Notes: generated by a model from the sequence alone, not told the origin. A stretch of 64,000 nt of DNA from Aselliscus stoliczkanus (GCA_033961575.1 CM066727.1:121632434-121696433), one strand, 5' to 3'; positions 35,336-48,194 are shown, counted from the stretch's first letter. Translations and numbers: made by a program.

Positions 35336-36233
35336 CAAGAAACATTTCTCCAGAGAGAACATACAGATGGCCAATAGACATATGCACACATGCTCAACAT
35401 CACTAATCATCAGAGAAATGCAAATTAAAACCACAATGAGATATCACCTCACACCAGTTAGAATGGCCATCATCAATAAGACAAATAATAACAAGTGTTA
35501 GAGAGGCTGTGGAGAAAAAGGAATCCTCATAGATTGTTGGTGGGAATACAGACTAGTGCAGCTGCTATGGAAGGCAGCGTGGAGGTTCCTCAAAAACGTA
35601 AGAATATAATTACCATATGACCCAGCAACCCATCTTCTGGGTATTTACCTCAAAAATCTGAAAATATTTATCCATAAAGAGATATGTGCTCTGATGTTCA
35701 CTGCAGCTTTATTTACAGTGGCCAAGACATGGAAACAACCAAGATGTTCTTCAATAGATGACTGGATAAAGAAGTTGTGGTACACATACACAATGGAATA
35801 CTATTCGGCCATGAAAAAGATGAAATACTGCCATTTGCGACAACATGGATGGATCTTGAAATTATTATGCTAAGCGAAATAAGCCAGACAGAAAAAGTCA
35901 AAAACTGTATGATTTCTGATATGTGGGATATAAAATACTGTGGGATATATGATACTGACATGTGGGATATAAAACTGAAAGCAACAAAGGAAAAAGACCA
36001 ACAAATAAAGAAACAAAAACTCATGGACAGAAAATAGAGTAGAGGGTAAGTGGGAAGGGGAGTGGCAGAAGAGGCTAAACAGGATCAAATATATGACGAT
36101 GGAAGGAGAACTGACTCTGGGTGGTGAACACACAATGTGATATACAGATGATGTATTACAGAATTGTATACTTGAAACCTATGTAACTTAACTAACCATT
36201 GTCACCCCAATTAACTTTAATTTAAAAAAAAAA
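35336..36233 (+). mobile_element. Young L1, 5'-truncated (ORF2 C-terminus, 3' UTR, poly-A)
   Basis: The L1 ORF2 end is easy to follow: CATGCTCAACATCACTAATC, AATGAGATATCACCTCACAC, ACCATATGACCCAGCAACCC, ACTGGATAAAGAAGTTGTGG, GGAATACTATTCGGCCATGA and TTATGCTAAGCGAAATAAGC. A 3' UTR with GAATTGTATACTTGAAACCT and ATTGTCACCCCAATTAAC ends in an A10 tail at 36224. Only about the last 900 bp are present, so no functional reverse transcriptase. This is the best-preserved L1 in the window. A short in-element duplication of GTGGGATATA words lies at 35,930-35,970. Confidence 0.92.
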
Positions 36234-36329
36234 TGTTTATGTCTAATATAGTTATGTCTTCCTGAAGTAAAACTCCTAAAAGAAGATAATCTTTATATTG
36301 ATATTTTTTGAGTTATACAAAGATCAGTT

Positions 36330-36784
36330 TTTAAAATGTATTGAAAAAAATACAAGCTCATGGTTTGAAAAATTGCAAATAAGATATATATGAAAAGATA
36401 TATATGAAATAAAACCCAAAAAGTCCGTGATCCCATCTTTATCATAGCTATAAATAATCACTATTAATTGATTCTTGTGTATCTTTTCAGAAAATAGCTA
36501 TATGAACACACATACACCAGTTTTATACACCCTCATGCTCAAACTTATTCAAATACTAAAATTTATAGATATATTGTACATTTATTGTTTGTTAATATAT
36601 ATAGAATGTACAACTTATACTGTTCTATAACATACACAAATATCTGAAATACAATAATCATAATTATAAAAGTTGTATTTGGACACAGAGGCTACATTAT
36701 TCATTTCAATTGCATTCACAGTATTTCATGGAATGGGCATTCCATAACTTATTATGGAATTTTTCTATTTATGAACACTTCCAT

Positions 36785-36831
<47 letters not shown>

Positions 36832-37020
36832 ACAAAACAGTGCTGTCCAGAATGTGGTTTGTCTCTATGACTGTAAACATCAGTATTTCCATAGGTGACA
36901 TATGGAAAAGGTACATGGTTTAGTTAAAGTAAAAAAATTTTGCATTTTGATAGGCATAGTTCCCCATGGGACCAGTTTACACTCCCAAAAATAGTGTATG
37001 GAAGTACCAGTCTTATAGTT
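36330..37020 (-). mobile_element. L1M 3' region, antisense, with (TG)n
   Basis: Reversed L1M words occur in order: TACAAGCTCATGGTTTGAAA, AACACACATACACCAGTTTT, GTACATTTATTGTTTGTT, ATTTTGCATTTTGATAGGCA and ACCAGTTTACACTCCCAAAA. A (TG)n tract at 36789-36829 has expanded inside it. Confidence 0.55.
36789..36829. repeat. (TG)n microsatellite
   Basis: About 20 TG units inside an old L1 fragment. Confidence 0.97.
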
Positions 37021-37233
37021 GGAAAAGAATGCCGTCTATTATTGCATTGCTATCTTACCTTTCATGACTTTTCCTTACAGATGAAACTGATTACTTGTAA
37101 TCGCTTTTACATACTAATGGTATATAAATGCAACTGTACTTGGCTTTCCCAGCTTCTTCCTGCCATAAAACATGGCCTCCGATATACAGACTGTCTTGTG
37201 TGAAAGAAGGGAACTTAAAACACTTGCATTTGA

Positions 37234-38160
37234 GCAGTAATTCTGACATTTTGCTTCAGGATCCCTTTTACACTCTTAAAAACTGAGACCCCAAAGTACC
37301 TGTGTTGATGAGGGTTAGATCTAGTGATATTTATCGCACAAAAAATAAATACTAAAATTTATTAATTATTTAATACATTACTAAACCCATTACAAGTTAA
37401 CATGAGTAATTGTTTGTGTTTGGTTTTTTTTTAAGATTTCATTAGGGAATTGGGGGAGGGGAACAGCGTTGGGGAACCAGGGAAGGGGAACAGACAAGTT
37501 GCTGTCCCTTTGTTCTTCAGTCTAGCCATGGAGGACATTGCTTCACTGTCCATGTTGGCATCATCATTGCGCTCTTCTCGGGTGAGGCAGATTGGTCGCC
37601 GGCCTCTGGAAGGCCGCTCACAGCGTCTCTTGGCAGCTCACACTGGCTGCCAGCTGCTCATGCTGGCTGCCGGCCACTTACTGGAGCCCATGGCAGCCCA
37701 CTGCAGCAGGGGCTGCAGCTATGCTGGCCCAGGGACTCACAGAAGCCCAGCTTCAGGTGGAGCTGCTGTTCACCATCTTAGCTGTAGAGGGCAGTGTCAC
37801 CGGCCTTCACATGTGGGATCCGAACCCAGGCCACTGGCGTCCCAAACCAGCTCTTAACCAATGCTCCACTGGGCCGGCCTTTAACATGAGTAATTTTTAT
37901 GAAAAATAACTATATTAAAATAAAAAAAGAAAGCAGCTAAATTCCAGTATCTGCTTCTGAATTCAATTTATTGCATTTATCAAATATCATGTGTCCTCTG
38001 GAAAACTCCTTGATACTCTTGTAAGATAATGAGAGTAAAAGGGCAAATAATGACTTAGTAGTATTCCCAAAGAAGTTTTTAACCCTGCACACCTGAAAAG
38101 GTCTGGGGAATTCCCAATGGTAGTTGAAACACACTTTGGGAACCACTTTGATGGAACAAG
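37234..38160 (-). mobile_element. hAT-Charlie-type element, split by a long SINE
   Basis: Left of the SINE: TTGCTTCAGGATCCCTTTTA, CACTCTTAAAAACTGAGACC and AAACCCATTACAAGTTAACA. Right of it: TTTATGAAAAATAACTATAT, CTGCTTCTGAATTCAATTTA, GAAAAGGTCTGGGGAATTCC and a terminal TTTGGGAACCACTTTG. These fit one old non-autonomous or internally deleted hAT element. Named family not assigned. Confidence 0.5.
37412..37880 (-). mobile_element. Long-form tRNA-derived SINE, minus strand
   Basis: Flanked by a perfect 15-bp duplication TTAACATGAGTAATT (37397-37411 and 37881-37895). The head, read in reverse, starts GGCCGGCCCAGTGGAGCATT and holds a CAGATCC-like B box as GGATCCGAACCC on the plus strand. A GC-rich middle of repeated CAGCC/GCTGCC words and a tail with TTCCCCAACGCTGTTCCCC follow, ending in a T run on this strand. 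The perfect duplication makes it young. A plus-strand frame through it is antisense SINE, not a gene. Confidence 0.95.
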
Positions 38161-38164
38161 AATT

Positions 38165-38685
38165 TCTGTCTATAGAAATAAGCAAGAATATCCTATTTGA
38201 TTTGTATATCCTTTGAGCTTGGATGCTCAGGCTTCAGAAATCAGCTAATCATTAGTGATATTACAACAGCTAGCCTACTTAATGAGGAAGCAAACACCAT
38301 CAGGGCATCAAGGATTGATTAATTAACACACTTTTTTTCTCTATGACTCAATAGTTATGAAAAAATATTTTGCTATGGAAAATTTATTCCAGAAAAAATA
38401 AGCCTTACAAAGATTCAAAATTAAGCTAACACTACATATGCTTTATTATTTTTTAATTATAATTTTGTATCTTCAATTATAATTATGTCTTGTGATTAGA
38501 TCTGATATTGACTGTGCCTGGGCTCAATTTATTATATTACTAATTATTTTCCACTGACAAGAATGATGGAAGTTCAATTTCTGCATGAGAATATGAGCTA
38601 CAAGCTTTTTCTCAACCTTCCCCCAGGATTTGTTTCATCTGCTTTTCTACTGAAATTCAGAGCTCTATGCCATTACTTGTTTCTT
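38165..38685. other. Unassigned sequence
   Basis: No supportable feature. Confidence 0.45.
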
Positions 38686-38689
38686 TTAT

Positions 38690-39440
38690 CACTTTAATTT
38701 ATTTTATAGACATAAATTTTATACACATTCATAAATGTGATTTCATATATGTGCATTTCTCTTCTGTTTGCCTCCTCCAACTCTCTCTCCCTTTAATTTA
38801 TTCATGTCATTTCCCTCCCCAATGCTAAGAAACCCATGTTAACAACCTAGTTTATATTTTTCATATTTATTTCCTTCTTTCATAATAATACAACTTCTAT
38901 GAAAACACAGAGGTGCAAACATACAGTACAAATAACTTTTTTTCAAAAAATACAATAATATATACATTTTTCTGCATCTTGCTTTTTTTCCACACACTAA
39001 TTACCTATGTGGAATACCAACAAGGAAATTAGTACAATTTAATTCATTATTTTTAAGGATCGTAGAATATTTCAAAATTTATTCAACCATTCATTCTCCC
39101 ATTAAGGACATTTCCATTGTTGCTAGTTAGTTTTTTTTTATTAATTATTACTATTTTATATCCTTGCCATCGTGAACAATGCTAAAATATACATCCCCTA
39201 TGATATATTTTTACATATCAGCATTTTCATTTTTACAGGACAAAAGGATAGAATACCAGAGTAGAACTGCTAGGTCCACAGGTTTATAAGTTTTAAAAAA
39301 ATGCTTAATACAAGCTTCAGATTGCTTTTGAGAAGGGATGTAGAATTCGCATTTCTATCAGCAAGGTATGAGAATATCCTTACAAGTGTTAATCACACTT
39401 GTTAAATCCTAAAAGTCTGACCAACATAAAATAATACTTC
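38690..39440 (-). mobile_element. Old L1M 3' region, antisense
   Basis: Order of words: CTGCATCTTGCTTTTTTTCC, TTCAACCATTCATTCTCCCA, GGACATTTCCATTGTTGCTA, ATCGTGAACAATGCTAAAAT and GTAGAACTGCTAGGTCCACA, as in reversed L1M. Not coding. Confidence 0.7.
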
Positions 39441-39444
39441 ATTA

Positions 39445-42400
39445 TTTTATTCATGAGTTCAAACCTCTTTGCATACTTTGTTGAAATTCTGGGTATGTTC
39501 TTCTGCAAATAATCTACTCAAATTCTTTGCACACTTCTCTATTTGCTAGTGTAACAGGATGTTCCCATGGGATTCCTCCTGCTTATAGTTTTGGCAAAGA
39601 CTGTAATACTGAGAACAGTGGGTCTACCCTCACATTCCAAATCAAAATGCCAGTTTTCCTCTGCAGGACTTAAAAGGGGGTATTAAAACCTGGTTCAACA
39701 AACAGGAATCCATCATCCAGGTCCAGGATCTATAATAAGACCAAGAATGTTCTAAAAGTTTAAAGAGACCAATAATGAAGGATATGCAACTGTTTGACCG
39801 AAGAGAAAAAAGTATTTCCCCTTTTCTTAAAGCTGAATGAGGAAGCTTCAGTATGGGCCTAGAGAGCTAGACATTTATCCCTGAAATCTGGGGGATGCAG
39901 GAATTAGGGTCTGGTTCACATCCAAAAGGTCTAAAGCAGAGAGGCTGGCTGAAATGACATGATGCCACTAAGCAGAGCCCAGACAACAATGGGAACAGCT
40001 AGCTGCCCTTTGGGAATTAGACAGGCCATGATATACGTGCATTTCCTATGTGCTAGAGGAGATCTGTGTGTCAAAAAGCCAAACTTGAGGCATTTTCAAA
40101 GGAGTGATGGTAAAGGGCCCTAAACTGAGATGGGGAAGCTCTGATTGCCTAAGGTGGGATATCCCCAGTGACAGGTCTAGAAATAACCCATACAGTGTCC
40201 TTCAAGAGAAAAAAGCCACCACTTGAATCTCTGCCTCTCCCAACAATGCAAACAGGATACAGTTATACAACTTGTCTTGCCCCTTAGCCCTACTCCTAGC
40301 CTGCATTCCCAACCTGAAGGAACTTAGAGCAGCTCAGTGGGGAGGGGAGGGAAAAAGAGTGAACAGGAGTACACAGGCAAGGGTGGGGGGGTACCAAGAT
40401 GCTCACACCTCATCGTGGTTTCCTTGGAAGTATTTTATCTTTTCTGATTTCTTTGGGTTATTACTGACTTACTTTTCTTTTCATTTTTCTTCTCAGATAA
40501 TTAAGGACATAAAAGTTTCTGAGAACTGTTTTCACTATTTCTCACAGGTTTTAAATACTTTCTTATAAGAAGCTTGTAACTTTCCTTTGATCTAAGTGTT
40601 ATCTATAAGTGAGTTTCTTAACTAGCACTTATGAGTTTTTGATTATGTTTAAAAATATATTTCTAATTTTGTGGAACTATGGAGAAAGGGAATTGTTGGA
40701 CGTTTAAGGAGTTTATAAATACCCATCCCCCATTTTCCTTCTTTTCCTTTCCAGTGAGAACCAACTGGGAGGTGTAACCAGGAGCCAAGCATATGGAAAT
40801 GGAAATGTCAGTTTTAACAGAGTAAATCTCAATCCCAAATACCGGCTTGCTAACTTCACGTCTGATTTAGCAAGGCTTACCCAGTTTGTTCCCAGAAATG
40901 TTACATTATAGCATAGGGTCAAGCTTACCCTTTAAACTTACCACCCAAAGAGGCAAAGATTTGTGATTCCCCTTAGACAGGCTAGGGTTCCTGGGTGGTC
41001 AAGAATTTGTGATTCCCCTTAGACAGGCTAGGGTTCAAGTCTGAGTGTTGGTACACTGAGTGAGCACACTGATGCCAGAGGAACTGCTCTCTGCACGCAG
41101 GGTGCAGCGGTCCTACAGGAACCGAGTTGCTCTCTGCTGAACACCTGCCATGAGATCTCCCTGTCTCCATCCCTTCACACTGACTCAGACTCCCGAGTAG
41201 AAAGACCGCAGTGCACATGGACTCATCTCCTCCTATGCTAACGCCTTGAAGATCAAGGACAGGAGGAACTGGCATAGAAGTCTCATGTAGAGTTTGCTTC
41301 CAAGGGTCCAGGAATCTCAGGGGGGTTCTGGGCTGTGTGGACAATTCTGTCTGAGCTCTTGTACGAGTTCAAGGAAGAGCCCGAAATCAGCTACCTATCA
41401 CCTAAGATGTGACATCAGATTTCTACTGTCCAAGAGCTCACATCCTTCTGGCTATCCATTAGTCCTAGCAGATCTTCCCTCAGCTCAGGAGAGGCAGACA
41501 GTCTAGGAGAGAGAACAGACAGGAAGCAAGGCAATTGGCATGGACCTCTTTCCATCCTCTCCCATTATGTATTTTAAATAGCATACAATATTTATTTTCC
41601 TATTTAAAGAAGTAACATTCTAATTGTGCAAAGTGAGGCTACAACTCTGATACACACAATTTTTAGTTAGCACCTGATTGCCTGTATTCTTCTTTCATTC
41701 ACATTCTGTTACATAAATTTAGAAATATGTCAAGTTAAAAAAAATGGAGTTTTATAATAAAACTCAAGGATTAATTGGAGGATAATAACCATACCTATTA
41801 TCCATCAAAACTATTACAACAAATAAAATCATTCAGTAAATTTGCCAGGTTTATAGTATATATGTTATATAAAATAAAAATACACAACAGAATATTTAAT
41901 GCTCTGTCAGGTGTAAAACTCTATTAGCTGGAATTGGAAATTAAACCTTATTCGTCTATGCAGGCTTCTTCTCTGCTCCCAGGAAGAGCCATCTTCTAAC
42001 ATTCATAATTTGATGAGCAAGCACCTTAACTGCCTTGGAATGTTCTGGGGCACAGAAATGATTTCCAGTGAGAGATCTTGATATGTGTGGGACAATGGAC
42101 TCTATGACAAAATGTCCAAGTAAAACGTAAGGCTGATAGAGTGTATAAGATAGAGCAGCAGAGCCTGAGTTTGGAAAGAGTAACAGTTTTCAGGGTGAAT
42201 GTGAGAGGAAGCCTCACCATCCCCTAACACTGCCCCTTGGGAGGCCCATTTGCTCTGAAGAAAAAAAAAAAAGAATGATGTAGAATAAATGAAATATCTT
42301 CCAGGGGCTCAACTACCTACTATGAGAAAACATTTGAAAAGACTAGTCATATAAAGAAATAATATATATTTTTTGGCTACATAAAAAATGGAGACTATCT

Positions 42401-42760
42401 GTAGCAGCAATGGCAATGACATGAAGAACTCTTGAGCAAGAGAGGTCGGGGCGACTGGAGGAGTGAACATTGGAACAGGACTCCAGAACTCCAGGAAGTA
42501 CCTCTGTTCATGTCAGAATTTTGCTTCTCCAAGGACTCCTGGAAGAAACTACTCAGGAAAATTGCAAAAAAGGAAATAAAAATCTAGGCTTCCTGTGAGT
42601 CAAGAAGTATTCTTTCAGAGGTTTGAGGTTTGGGATACTGTTATAGATATGGGAGTAGACAGGAAACACATGAGTGACAAACAAAATCCACAGCTTTCCT
42701 AGCTGTCATATGATAATATTATGCCATATTAACCAAAGTACTTGTATCCCCCTGCCTTCT
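39445..42760. other. Unidentified sequence
   Basis: A 32-bp word is duplicated in tandem at 40959-41036. The block 40,950-41,520 is GC-richer and has a 120-codon minus-strand frame (40982-41344) and an overlapping opposite frame (41294-41506), neither with a recognised motif. The rest, including 39,540-40,270, shows no repeat I can name and no gene. Confidence 0.4.
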
Positions 42761-42767
42761 TTCACTC

Positions 42768-42986
42768 CAGTGATTCTTAACCAGTGGCATTTTTTTTTTT
42801 CCCTCAGAGAACATCTGGCAATGTCTGGAGACATTTTTAATTGTCACAAATGAGGGTGAGTGCTACTGGTATCTAGAGGGTAGAGGCCAGTGATGTTGTT
42901 ACACATCCTAGAATACAGAAGGCAGCCCCTCACAATAAATTATGCAACCCAAACTATCAATAGTACCAAATTTGAGAGGACCTGGT
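42768..42986 (+). mobile_element. MER5A-like hAT-Charlie MITE
   Basis: CAGTGATTCTTAACCAGTGG, GGCAATGTCTGGAGACATTT, GTGCTACTGGTATCTAGAGG and GTAGAGGCCAGTGATGTTGT follow the MER5A consensus as remembered. It ends near TTTGAGAGGACCTGG. Confidence 0.85.
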
Positions 42987-42989
42987 TTA

Positions 42990-44780
42990 AGACATTCCCC
43001 ATTGTCCCAAGTTCCTGAGTGTAAGTGGATCCAGCATTCATGTCAATATGTCACTTTGAAGGGATGTGTGTCAAGAATGAAATAGACTTTTTGATTATTT
43101 CATATATCTCTGTATATATTTATATATACCACTTCACAACAACACCTCTTCATGCTTTTGAGTACATTTGTATCACTCTCCTGGGTTAATCAATGACAGA
43201 TATATATTATCTTTCAAAACGTGGCCATCCATCAGCTCTAAAAAAAACTTCATCTGAAAAATGAACTGGTTGCAATTATAGCTATTTCTTTTGGCATATA
43301 TCTGTAATGCTGATTTAGTACTTCTGATAAGTGTTTCCCCAAATGCATCTCTTCAGCAGCATTAGAAATAATAGCTGAAAGAAATGAGTCCTTCCAGTTG
43401 CAATAACTATACTTGGAGAGTATTTTAAATCAAATTTATTGCTAGGATATTTTTAATGTCCAAACATTTGATCTGTATATTTCTCTGTGAGGCACCATGC
43501 TGAAACCTTGTAACATAAAGGCAAACCATTATAAATAGGGTTGTTGGGTTTTCTGTTTATTTGTTTTTGTTGTTGTTGTTTACTTTTTGAGTTTTTCTGA
43601 AGCTGAGATTACTAAAGAGAAGTAATTGAACAACTGTTAAGAGAAGCTGCCTAGGACAGCTTATCCAATGCTATAGAACCATTGCCCCATCTGTATCTAT
43701 ACATAGCTATTTCTATTTAGGCTTTGTGAGAAGAGCATGTTTTAATATTTCAATTATCTTTCTGGTAAGAGAGAAAGCATCATAGTTTACTCTTAAGGGA
43801 AAAAGATAATGTGGAGGAAGATCAAGAGGGTGACCTTGAAGTGTTTCTGTTCATGCATCAAGACTCCGTTCATGCATAAGTACGCCAACGGAGCAATCAA
43901 GGTAGCTCTTTCTGTCTTCCCAGAGTGCTGGGTGTTATTACCCAAATCAGGCACATTAAACACATTGTGGAAGAAGATAGGAAAGGAAATTAGCCTTTAA
44001 GGAGGTTTTAAAAATATTTTTAACTTGGCAGTCAGTCTAATAAGGAATCAGTTTTCTTTTGAGGAGCATTGGATGGTCAGTATCAGTTATTTGTCAGAAT
44101 GTAAGTTAAAAAGACTACTTTGTGACAGACACTTGCTATTGAAAAAAAATTGTTTTTGAAAAATAAAAATCACTTTATAATGAAAACAGTTTTGTACTGT
44201 ACATAAGATTGCCCTATTTAGTTACTACATGATGTCAAAGCATTCCGAAGATTGCTGGAATTTAGGGCAGAAATACAACGGTTTCTGAGTGGGTAATAAA
44301 AACTCTTGGCTTAAGTGATAGAGAACAAAATAAGAGAGAAGACTAACTCATGAACTTGGCAAAATAAATACCTTTAATCTTATCTAGATACTCAGAAATT
44401 ATTTGGAACAGTATCAAGTTAATCGTTCTGTTTACAGGAAGATGATGTTTTAAGTACAAGGGAATTTTTTTAAATAAAATGCAAGATAAGAGAACAATAT
44501 TTCTTTTGTACTGCAGTGGCATGATTGGAATAAGGAAATGTGCATACCCATTTTAAAAATACTACTTTTATTTTCTGAGAAGAATAACAAAAATGGTGCC
44601 ATTGGTTCTACTAAAGTTTGTTTTTCTTGATGACTTGAGATTTCAATGTGTACTAGAAAAACTTGATTGTAGCCTAAGATTCTGGCTATTATTCAGAATC
44701 TTTCCTATTTTTGTTAAATCTCATTAGAAAGTGTAAATCAAAAGGAGTATTATATTTGTTCCCACTTTGTAAGACCAGTA
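42990..44780. other. Unassigned AT-rich sequence
   Basis: No supportable feature. The frame at 43809-44000 lacks known motifs. Confidence 0.5.
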
Positions 44781-44789
44781 ATTAATAGC

Positions 44790-44796
<7 letters not shown>

Positions 44797-44825
<29 letters not shown>

Positions 44826-44911
44826 GGCAGTGTCACTGGCCCTCATATGTGGGACCTGGGGCCGCTGGCTTCCTAAGCCAGCGCTTAACCACTGCACCAC
44901 TCAGCCGGCCC
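44797..44911 (-). mobile_element. Short head-only SINE, minus strand
   Basis: A long T run (the reversed poly-A) precedes GGGCAGTGTCACTGGCCCTC and the reversed head ending CCACTCAGCCGGCC. The 13-bp duplication AATAGCTGATTTT stands at 44784-44796 and 44912-44924. Young, perfect insertion. Confidence 0.95.
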
Positions 44912-44924
44912 AATAGCTGATTTT

Positions 44925-45600
44925 ATATCCATTCACTGCCTTCAGAAGACAGGTACTGTTTTCCATCATGGACCACTAAAAAACAATCATCAAAACACAC
45001 ATACAAATTAACTTGTTTGTAACAGTAAAAACAAGTTCTACCCAGCAAATCCTGTTTTTATTTTCAAGCAACCTGTAAAAATATTGCTGACTAGATGAAG
45101 AATAAATGGTTAATAGGAATTTGATACTTGTATTGCTTTATAGATTTCACAAAATTTTCAGAAATTGGTTATTCACCCTCAAAACCTTTGTTTTAGGCAA
45201 GTGAGTATTAGACCTACTTATAGATGGAAAAACTGAGGTTCAGATCTATTGCACCATTTGCATAAGGCTACAGAGTTAGCAATTGATAGAGCCGATAATA
45301 AAACTAAGGTTGTTGTATTAAAAAAGAATTTCAATTTCTTTTTCAAAATTCATTTTCAAATGAAAATTCCAATATTTTTAGAAGAAGATAATAGCATCTA
45401 GAACTTCTATAATTTTACATCCATAATTCTAGTCTAATAAATCTAATAAAAATTACTTATCATGATAAAAATGAAGACCAATATATAAGAAGAAAACCAT
45501 CGGCAAAAGAAAAAAGACCAACAGATGAATTAGATCATCTTTAGAATAACTATAACATATTCAACACAATAGAATTTCAGCAGAGATTTAGGATCCATTA
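44925..45600. other. Mostly unassigned; MIR-like scrap
   Basis: A weak reversed MIR core (TTATAGATGGAAAAACTGAG, CATAAGGCTACAGAGTTAGC) lies at 45,155-45,320. Otherwise no supportable feature. Confidence 0.4.
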
Positions 45601-45612
45601 AAACAAGTCAAT

Positions 45613-45830
45613 TTTAGAACTGTACTGTCTATGTTAACCACTAGCCTCCTGTGGTTAAATTTAAATTACTTGAAGCTAAAAATTGAAAACTAGTTCCTTT
45701 ATCACATTTGCCAAATTTCATGAGCTCAATAGCCACATAAGATGGGTAGCTACCATATTAAACAGTAGAGACTATAGCATATTTCCATCATCCCAGAAAG
45801 TTCTAGTTGGCAGCATTGTTCTATAAAAGA
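45613..45830 (-). mobile_element. hAT-Charlie MITE (MER3-like), antisense
   Basis: GTTAACCACTAGCCTCCTGT, CATGAGCTCAATAGCCACAT, GGGTAGCTACCATATTAAAC, CATCATCCCAGAAAGTTCTA and CAGCATTGTTCTATAA fit a short palindrome-like Charlie element known for 'AGTGGCTACCGTATTGGACAG' words. The named family is uncertain. Confidence 0.65.
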
Positions 45831-45834
45831 AACA

Positions 45835-46855
45835 GAAATTATGATCATTGAAATTAAGAAATCAATAAATGGGTTTAATATCAGATTAAATAAAGCAAAA
45901 CAGCAGAATATACTGGAAAAGAAGAATTAGAAAACATCCAAATTTGTAATAGCAGAGTCAGGAGCTTGACAGACCTTCTGCCTTACAAAAACAGCTCTCT
46001 AACTGCAAGAAATTATTTTAAAAACTAATGCAGCCTCTGGATATTATCCTAAAGGTATATAGAAAGTAGATAAACATTCACTCAAGGAAAACTACTAAAA
46101 TCTCAGCAAGAACAGTGAGCATCTGTGGCATTTAAACCATCATTTGCTCCCTTTCCCCACACTACGCATCAGCTCAGACTTACGGGATCTCTACTCTGGG
46201 CATAGGCAACCAAGAAGTCCAGGGCTCCCTCCCCATCCAACTCTAAGTCAAAGGCTATAGTTCCACTGATGTTTCTCATGCCTTCTAACTCCATGTAGAA
46301 AACCTCTATTCTAAGTGGAAAGAGCTAAGAAAACTAAAACTCTCTTTCATCACCCAGCCCCTACTTGTAGCCTCTACTTCAGGTACAAAAAGTCCAGGTT
46401 ATTGGGACCCTGACCTTAGCTCACCTGTAGAATAAAGGTTCCATGCTCAATGGGCAAGCCAGGGAGACAAGAACTGACTTCCTTTTTAGTGTTCCCTTGT
46501 AGAATTGAGGTGTGACTCTAGGAGAAATGGGTCTCTGTCCCCAACCCCATCTGCTGCGCAAAGTCACAGAGCATTTGGCTAATGGAAGAAAAAGGCTGTA
46601 AGGGAAAATTATTTTATTTAGAACAGAACATGGAGAACTTCACATCCAAGAATCATGCCTGAGGCTGTGCCCTCTCAAAAGTAATCAGAGAGGGAACATC
46701 CAAGCTTCGCTGACACTGAACATGTGGGGGGAAAAAATGTAAACACAGACTCCAAGCCGGGCATATAAATTCAACGGTAAAAGATAAAAAACATAACTGA
46801 CTAAAATGACTAAAGTATAGCCCTTGACCAATAAATGGTTTCTGCTGTCACAGGA
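45835..46855. other. Unassigned; possibly 5' part of an old L1
   Basis: 46,130-46,850 is less AT-rich than its flanks and directly precedes a sense L1 fragment. It could be L1 5' UTR but I cannot prove it. Confidence 0.35.
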
Positions 46856-46859
46856 CTGG

Positions 46860-48190
46860 TAGCTACTGAAAGACAAAAGCAAGCAGAAAAAAAAAAATCT
46901 CAGTGAAGATATCAGAGGCTACATATAACAGAGGGAAATAGATTCCAGCAAATTAGTTCAGTCAACTTAGTAAACACAAAAACAAATGACCAAGCAAAAA
47001 TGACAATATTATCCCCAGGGGGATCAGTATCCAGTGTTACTACAATATATTATCTAGAATGACCACTTTTCAATTAAAAGAAAAAAATTACAAGACATAC
47101 TAGTGCAATCCATACCCATCATTTTTTTTTTTCTTTTTTAAGGGTCAAAAATCTACGGTTTTATTTGTTTGTCTAAGGGGACAATAAAACTGCTTTAAAG
47201 GCCAACCGTTAGGTTTAACAGACTTCACATTCGCAATTATAACTATGTTCAAAGAACTAAAGGAAATCATGTCTAAAAGTCAAAGGTATGATGTAACTAT
47301 TTTACCAAATAGAAAATATAAACAAAAATAGAGAAACTATTTTTAAAAATGCAAAATCTGTAGTTGAATATTAACAATAATTAAAATGAAAAATTCATTA
47401 CATGGGCTCAGCAGATTTGAGCTGGTAGAGAAAATAGTAAGTGAACTTGACTATCAATCGATAGAAATTATGCAATCTAAAAAAGAGAGGAAGAAGAATG
47501 AAGTAAAAAGAACAGACTCAGAGAAATGTGGGATACCATTAAATGTACCAACATATGTATAATGGGAGTACCAGCAAAGGGGAAAAATTGAGGAAGGTGC
47601 AGAAAAAAAATTTGAAGAAATAATATTGGGTTGTAAGAAAAGTCATGATGCATTTTTGCAATGAAAAACATAGGAAAAATACATCATGACATTTGCCACA
47701 ACCCAATATTTCCACCAAATGTAAAGCAGTACAGTGTTATTTGAAGGTAAATAGGTTATTTACAAATATATTGCAAACTCTTGGGAAACCACTAAAAATT
47801 TAAGTACAAGTGCAATTAATACACTAGGAGTAGAGATAAAATTCAACCATATAAAATGCTTATTAAAATATGAGAAGGCAGAAAAAGGGATGAGGAGAGA
47901 GGAGAAAGACAAATACAATGAACATAAAATAGTTACAAACATAGTAGAGCTTATTCAAAGTATATTAATAATCAATTTAAATGTAAATGATATAAATACA
48001 CCTATTAAAACATAGAAGTCATAAGAGTAAATAAAAACAAGACCCAAACATATGTTATCTATAAGAAACTCATTTACATATAATGATTCACATAGATTAA
48101 AAGTAGAGATGGAAAAAAATATACAATGCTAACTTTAATCAAAAGAAAGCTTGAGTAATTATATTAATTTCATAAAGCAGGTTTCAGAAT
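46860..48190 (+). mobile_element. L1M ORF1/ORF2 fragment, sense
   Basis: ORF1-like words (GAACTAAAGGAAATCATGTC, GGGATACCATTAAATGTACC, GTAATGGGAGTACC-like and TTTGAAGAAATAATATTGGG) precede a MITE. After it come ORF2 endonuclease-region words (AATTTAAATGTAAATGATAT, AACAAGACCCAAACATATGT, CTATAAGAAACTCATTTACA, ATACAATGCTAACTTTAATC). A large part between ORF1 and ORF2 is missing and all frames are broken. Confidence 0.7.
47626..47706. mobile_element. 81-bp palindromic mariner MITE
   Basis: TTGGGTTGTAAGAAAAGTCA and the inverse GACATTTGCCACAACCCAA form the arms, with TA at both sides (47624-47625 and 47707-47708). Same family as 27546-27625, slightly more diverged. It lies inside the L1M fragment. 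Confidence 0.93.
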
Positions 48191-48194
48191 AAGG

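Noticed and set aside
37450..37909. Overlapping plus-strand frames of 135 and 105 codons, GC-rich and serine/alanine-rich
   Set aside because: They are the antisense of a long SINE with a perfect duplication. The same peptide pattern recurs at 54938-55361 and 63711-63989, as expected for copies.
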